Of a stretch of DNA of 64,000 bases, positions 57,601 to 64,000 are shown one piece after another. The notes under the pieces are model-generated. The model saw nothing but the letters and a program-made list of their open reading frames with translations. It was not told the origin of the DNA and ran no database searches. The position numbers and the translations under genes are program-made. The number at the start of each line of letters is the position of its first letter. The stretch's first letter is position 1. This DNA is from Strigops habroptila (taxonomy: Eukaryota > Chordata > Aves > Psittaciformes > Psittacidae), in the NCBI RefSeq assembly GCF_004027225.2, contig NC_044298.2:310001-374000 (forward strand), given 5' to 3'.

Positions 57601-59141
57601 TCCCCTTCCCCAGCCCGGTGGCGTCAGGGCATGACCCCGGCCCGACGCTGCTCCTCTGAGCTCATTCCTTGGCCTGGCGCTGTGCAAAGGCGGCACCCGA
57701 GTCACTCCCCAACCGCACGCGGGCTTTTCCATCTCCCCTCCTTTCCCTCACGCTCCCTTCCCGCGACACAAACACCTCTGTGAAAGCAGGAGCAGCCGAA
57801 GCAGCGCAAAGGGAAGCCTCGTGCTCCAGCTCCAGCAGCTCTCCTGCCACACGCTGCCAACAGCAGCCTCCAGCTCCGCTCCTCACCCTTGCTTCCCAAA
57901 GCTCGGCTTCTCCTCCTCCCCACGCATCCCACAGGAAACCTCTTCACCAAACCCCCCCTGAACCATCCCTAGTCCCGGAGCCTAAACCCGGCTCTTGCTG
58001 AGCCTTGCCCGAGCCCGCAGTGGGTCTCTCCCAGCACTCTCCACCTCCTCCAGCTGACCCAATGCCCAAACCAGCTCGTTCCTCCCATGCCAAACCTCCC
58101 GCAAGGCTGAAACCTGGGACACCCCCTGCCACAGCTCCCCCCGCACCCACATCCCCGCTGACCCCTCGCACCCAGCCAAGGCAGCCGCTGGTGCAAAGGG
58201 GGGAACCTGATTCTTGCTTGGGCTTAGATGCCCTTTGCACCTCCGGGCTGTGCTGGGAGCTGTGTCCCGTCCCTCCCGTGTGCCGGAGCCATGAGTCACT
58301 GTGTGGGGTGGGGTGAAACCGGGGGAACCTGCCTGCTCCTGATCCTACTCCTGCTCCTGCTCCTGCTCCTGCTCCGTTCCCCTCCCTCGGTACCTTTCCA
58401 ACCTTGCCTCAGGAAGGTGGGATCAGCCCCTCATTCCCCAGCTCAGGATGGGCTGTGCAGCCGTGTGAGTGTGCAGGAGGATGCTCCTGGTGGCATGGAC
58501 CAAAGGAGCCGAATCCTCTGTGAAAGGAGGATTTTGGCACTGCAAAAGCCAGCAGGTCCATGGTATGTTTGGCTGCCCCATCCCTGGCAGTGTTCAGGGC
58601 CAGGTTGGACACAGGGCTTGCGAGCAACCTGCTCCAGTGGAAGGTGTCCCTGCCCTTGGCAGGGGGTTGGAGCTGAATGAGCTTTAAGCTCCCTTCCCAC
58701 CCAAACCATTCCATGATTCCACGAAATCTCCCCGTTTTCAGCCTGGCTTTGTCCAACATGCAGGAATTCCTTGCAGCATGTTTGCTTCCCACCCCCCGAC
58801 CCCTCCTGGGTGGGATGCACTGGTATCACAGCCCCGTGCCTTGATATTCCCACTGCTCTGGAGCCCAATGCAGAGCTGGATGTGGTGACAGCTTGGGCTG
58901 AGCATGGTGACACCCCTGAGCGGTGCCTGGGACAGGTCGAGCCGGGGCTGGGCTACTCACGGTGGTGCTGGAATCCCGAATCCTGGTTTCTCCAGCTGCA
59001 GTTGAGGGGCTGGGAGCAGAGCTTGGGGCTGCTCTCGGGGCTGAAGCGCACAAAGGCAGCGAAGAGGAGGATGGTGAGGATTTGGAGGAGGAAGCAGAGC
59101 CCGGAGAGCCGGAGCCTCGTGGTGACGCTGGGCTCAGGCAT
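54113..59141 (-). CDS. RHBG: Rh family B glycoprotein, ammonia/ammonium channel
   Basis: Ten exons on the minus strand: 59141-58961, 57019-56833, 56560-56410, 56290-56143, 55845-55679, 55467-55330, 55235-55102, 54646-54525, 54320-54256, 54175-54113. All introns are GT-AG with matching phases and give 451 residues, close to human RHBG. RHBG conducts NH3/NH4+ across epithelial membranes as a trimer. Visible features: N-terminal hydrophobic helix (about 11-31), extracellular loop with sequon N47-[10 protein letters not shown] in exon 3, D176 and H184 in [18 protein letters not shown] (vestibule Asp and first twin-His), LWIFWPSF in exon 5, [13 protein letters not shown] in exon 6, and [13 protein letters not shown] (His 340 and 343, the second twin-His region) in exon 7. 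Similarity favours RHBG over RHAG/RHCG, and MIR9-1 is a neighbour as in human. The C-terminal exons 9-10 are divergent and least certain; a three-base shift of the last acceptor (tandem cag) is possible. Intron 7 is mostly CR1. Confidence 0.93.
54670..55082 (+). mobile_element. CR1 LINE in RHBG intron 7
   Basis: About 410 bp of sense CR1, from agctgggctggggcagcctg to the tail ccaacacaaaccattctatg, opposite to RHBG transcription. It fills nearly the whole 455-bp intron 7. A short insertion (gacttttccc) replaces part of the usual sequence near 54904. Confidence 0.96.
57351..58190 (-). repeat. Left arm of 840-bp inverted duplication (RHBG intron 1)
   Basis: This intron 1 segment is the reverse complement of 59318-60159. 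Both arms carry an AP-1-type tgagtcac word, a ggtacca KpnI-type word and the same G+C-rich text. The arms differ mainly by about 15 single-base insertions or deletions, with few substitutions. It contains open frames on both strands that mirror those of the other arm; none resembles a known protein. Confidence 0.92.
58330..58376 (+). repeat. (CTGCTC)n hexamer repeat
   Basis: About five to six copies of ctcctg/ctgctc, partly degenerate, in RHBG intron 1. Confidence 0.8.
58569..58722 (+). mobile_element. CR1 tail in RHBG intron 1
   Basis: ggctgccccatccctggcag to acccaaaccattccatgatt, about 150 bp of sense CR1. It lies between the inverted arms, within 250 bp of RHBG exon 1. Confidence 0.93.
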
Positions 59142-59317
59142 GTTGTGGGGGCAGGAAAACCCCCCAAACCTGTGGGAACAGGCGGGGAAACCAGGCTGGG
59201 GCTGTAAACCCCGCCTGCGAGAGCCGCTGCCAGGCCCTGCCCTCTCCCTGGTGCTTCCCACGGCGGGAGCTGCCCACGGAAACCCCGCACCGGTTGTGCC
59301 CTATTGAGACACTGAGC
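59142..59317 (-). promoter_or_regulatory. Presumed RHBG 5' flank and 5' UTR
   Basis: The 176 bp between the RHBG start codon and the inverted-repeat arm must hold some of the 5' UTR and perhaps the core promoter. It is CpG-rich. No TATA box is visible; the transcription start is not determined and may lie inside the arm. Confidence 0.4.
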
Positions 59318-60159
59318 CAACGGCTGCCTTGGCTGGGTGCGGAGGGGTCAGCGGGGATGTGGGTGCGGGGGAGCTGTGGCAGGGGGTGTCCCAGGTTTCA
59401 GCCTTGCGGGAGGTTTGCATGGGAGGGAACGAGCTGGTTTGGGGCATTGCGGGTCAGCTGGAGGAGATGGAGAGTGCTGGAGAGACCCACTGCGGGCTCG
59501 GGCAGGGCTCAGCAGAGGCCGGGTTTAGGCTCCGGGACTAGGATGGTTCAGGGGGGGTTTGGTGAAGAGGTTTCCTGGTGGGAATGCGTGGGGAGGAGGA
59601 GAAGCCGAGCTTTGGGACAGCAAGGGGAGGAGCGGAGCTGGAGGCTGCTGTTGGCAGCGTGTGGCAGGGGAAGCTGCTGGAGCTGGAGCACGAGGCTTCC
59701 CTTTGCGCTGCTTCGGCTGCTCCTGCTTCACAGAGGTGTTTGTGTCGCGGGAAGGGAGCGTGAGGAAAGGAGGGGAGATGGAAAAGCCCGCGTGCGGTTG
59801 GGGAGTGACTCGGTGTGCCGCCTTTGCACAGCGCCAGGCAAGGAATGTAGCTCCAGAGGGAGCAGCGTCGGCCGGGTCATGCCTGACGCCACCGGGCTGG
59901 GGAAGGGGAATGAGTCACTGCGGCGGCCTGGCGAGTGTCCTGCTCCGGGCTGTGGCTGTGTGAGAGCTGAGGGCAGGAGCTGGAGCCTCCGCCGGGAATA
60001 ACGCAGCCAGCTCTGCTCTGGGTGGTACCACGGAGCTGGGAGCCAGCATCCTCCAGCCCAGGAGCCCTGAGCTGCTGCTGGAGGCACCAGGATCCGCTCT
60101 CACAGCTGTGGGCATGGGAATGGTGATGGAGGGATCCCGGGGGCTTCCTGAGCACCACG
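59318..60159 (+). repeat. Right arm of 840-bp inverted duplication (upstream of RHBG)
   Basis: Inverted partner of 57351-58190, starting 177 bp upstream of the RHBG start codon. Homology begins at ccaacggctgccttggctgg and ends after cttcctgagcaccac. The two arms bracket RHBG exon 1 with a spacer of about 1.1 kb. If real, the RHBG upstream sequence exists again in intron 1 in opposite orientation. Confidence 0.92.
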
Positions 60160-60389
60160 GACCCACACAACACCCTTGGGGAGATGCAGGATGGGAACAA
60201 GCGGCGCTGCTGAGCTTTAGCCCTTCTCTGCATTGGAGCAAAGCTCTGGCCGCCTTTTGCTCATGGAATGGAGCCAAAGCAGCGGCCACTGTGAGCTGGG
60301 AGAGTCCCAGGGCTGCCAGTGCATCCTGCGGGCACCTGAGCTGGGCAGGTCACTGCAGCAACCCCTTGGTAGAAGCAGCCAGGTTTAGA

Positions 60390-60632
60390 GTCATGGAATC
60401 ACAGGGAAGAGCTTCTGCCTAAGAGCTCAGCTCAACCTCCCCTCTGGCAGGTTAAAGCCATTCCCCTTGTCCTGTCCCTCCATCCCTTGTCCAAAGCCCC
60501 TCTCCAGGTTTCCTGGAGCCCCTTTAGGCACTGGAGCTGCTCTAAGGCCTCCCCAGAGCACAGCAGAGGGGCAGGATCCCCTCCATGACCTGCTGCTCCC
60601 GCTCTGGGGGTGCAGCCCAGCACAGAGTGGGG
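60390..60632 (-). mobile_element. CR1 LINE fragment with internal deletion
   Basis: A short tail piece (tcatggaatcacagggaaga) is joined to aagagcttctgcctaagagc and continues through caaagcccctctccaggttt to tgcagcccagcacagagtgg. The middle of the usual 3' region is missing. Confidence 0.9.
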
Positions 60633-61715
60633 GTCTGGGCTGCAAACAGGGGTTGGAAGCTGTGAGGAGGGGGCCAGGGAAGCAGCGCACCCCCGGTGCT
60701 GCTCCCTGTGCCGTGGTGAAGCCGGGATCACTGTGTCCTTTGGTGCCGGGGACAGATGCTGCTTGTCTTGTGTGTCCTTTGAGAAGAGCTTCCTCCACCC
60801 CTGGAGATGGACTCTGGGGGAGGGAGGAGATAAGGGAGCCCAGAACACAGCCCCATTGTGTGCCCGGGTTCTGTTCCCAGAAGCCACAAGATGAAAATGG
60901 GGAAGCCTCTCGGATGCCTCTTCTCAGGGCTGGCAGGAAGCAGGAGTACTGAGACCAAAGCTCCAAAGGATGGGAGCAGCATCCCCTTATCAGAGACTTG
61001 CCAGATAAATACCCATTGCCCTGATGCCTGCGGGAGCAGAGAGCACCCTCCGGCCCTGGGTGCTGATGCCAAGCGGAGGCTTTGCCGGTCCCAGGGGTGC
61101 TGGAGCCCGGGGTGGCGCTGGCGTTCCCCGATGCTGTGGCCGGCACATAAAGGGATGTTTGTTATCCGGGCGGGCTGTGTTTTGCCGAGCAGAACAATAC
61201 AGAGAAAGATGCTCACAATGAGAAATTGTGCTTCCTCCTCCCCTGCGTCCCTCGGGGAGGTGTTGGAGGGGGGGGAAAACCAGAGAAGAAAGTGGGAAGA
61301 GAAGGAGACAGGTCCAGGAGCGCAGGCACGGCCATGGGAGCAGGCGTGGAGGGACCGCAGGGCCACCGCGCTGCAGGGACACTGCCCGCGCCGGGGCGGT
61401 GACAGGGCACCCATCCCTGTGTCCCTGAGGCCCCTCTTCCCTCTTGACCTTCCCAGAGCCCTCAGCCCTGCCATGGGGCGGCTGTGAGGGAGCCGGGACA
61501 CAGGACAGGCGCTGGATGGGAACGGTGGCTTCCCAAAGGACACGGCTGGGGACGGTAAGAGGAGAGGGGAGGAGGGTTGGCATGATCTGTGTGCTCGGTG
61601 TCCCCTTTGCATAGTAAATGTGGGTGAGACCCCAACGAAACCGGATCATCCCATGCACCGCTGCAGATGTTCCCTGCCATGTCCTCTGGTCATGCTGGGG
61701 TACATCCTGCTGCAC
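60633..61715. promoter_or_regulatory. RHBG-HAPLN2 interval, candidate HAPLN2 promoter zone
   Basis: Single-copy DNA with no coding exon recognised. At 61214-61230 there is a perfect inverted repeat CACAAT/ATTGTG with a 5-bp spacer, compatible with a SoxE dimer, and an AACAAT word lies at 61193-61198. A CpG-richer stretch spans 61040-61150. HAPLN2 is an oligodendrocyte-lineage gene in mammals, so SOX10 input is a reasonable inference. The first HAPLN2 exon (5' UTR) probably lies in this interval. Confidence 0.42.
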
Positions 61716-61985
61716 ATGGAATCATGGAATAGTTTGGGTTGAAGGGACCTTAAAGGTCATGGGGAGCTTCTCGTCACCCAACACCCCAAATCTTTCTCCT
61801 TGAGGCTGCTCCATCCTGTCTCCCCCAGCCTGGGTCTGTGCTTGGTGCCATGACCTAGAGGCAGGACCTTGCCCTTGGCCTTGTTGAACTCCATGAGGCT
61901 CACACAGTCCCAGCTCTCCAGGGTGCCCAGGTCCCTCTGGATCCCATCCCTTCCCTTCAGCGTGTCGAGCACATCGTCCCTGACC
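61716..61985 (-). mobile_element. CR1-like fragment beside HAPLN2 signal exon
   Basis: Begins with a tail complement (catggaatagtttgggttga), then gcaggaccttgcccttggcc, cttgttgaactccatgagg and tccctctggatcccatccct, wording shared by another avian CR1 subfamily. It ends within about 35 bp of the acceptor of the first HAPLN2 coding exon. Confidence 0.75.
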
Positions 61986-62027
61986 ACTGTGCTCCCCCCA
62001 GGCATTGTCCTGCCCCCAGCTCTGAGG

Positions 62028-64000
<1,973 letters not shown>

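Noticed and set aside
57421-60001. Open frames up to 235 residues in the arms around RHBG exon 1
   Set aside because: Mirrored by the inverted duplication, shifted by indels between arms, and without recognisable domain.

Overview
This is a vertebrate nuclear window, almost certainly from a bird. It carries a textbook pre-miR-9-1 hairpin, two intron-containing vertebrate genes (RHBG and HAPLN2), about twenty CR1-type LINE fragments with the tail sequences typical of avian genomes, and CpG-rich, compact introns like those of a microchromosome. No prokaryotic, phage, CRISPR or retroviral coding content was recognised. The species cannot be named from the sequence.

Layout. (1) Positions 1-1000 are a CpG island with a CRE, a CCAAT box, a pentamer repeat, a G-quadruplex motif and a minisatellite. 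It sits just upstream of MIR9-1 (1637-1725, + strand) and is the best promoter candidate for the primary transcript. (2) Positions 1.7-54 kb have no convincing protein-coding exon. In human the equivalent interval carries the MIR9-1 host non-coding gene, so this is probably host transcript plus regulatory landscape. It holds AT-rich blocks that look like conserved non-coding elements, many perfect POU octamers, a canonical SoxE dimer site, a YY1-bearing CpG island near 39 kb, low-complexity tracts and scattered CR1 copies. CR1 is nearly absent from 1-16.9 kb and from 32-43 kb. (3) Positions 54.1-59.1 kb (- strand) hold a complete ten-exon RHBG gene for an ammonia/ammonium channel, reconstructed with consistent splice phases to 451 residues. 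(4) Positions 62.0-64 kb (+ strand) hold the 5' part of HAPLN2: signal peptide, Ig-V domain and first link module. The second link module lies beyond the window.

How the parts relate. MIR9-1 and RHBG are also neighbours in human (1q22) and here point toward each other. HAPLN2 is on the same human chromosome arm but separated by other genes, so its position about 3 kb from RHBG is a different arrangement. RHBG and HAPLN2 are head to head and may share upstream sequence. Nothing suggests that the three genes share a pathway: miR-9 is a neural progenitor microRNA, HAPLN2 a CNS white-matter matrix protein, and RHBG an epithelial ammonia channel.

Most unusual structures: two inverted duplications (about 440 bp arms at 49.4/50.9 kb; about 840 bp arms flanking RHBG exon 1) with very different divergence patterns, one of which may be an assembly artefact; a triple POU octamer at 12.85 kb; and an RHBG C-terminus lacking the FLD ankyrin-G motif described in the human protein. 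I found no evidence of a wholly new kind of biological system. Motif and repeat calls were made by eye, without alignment.
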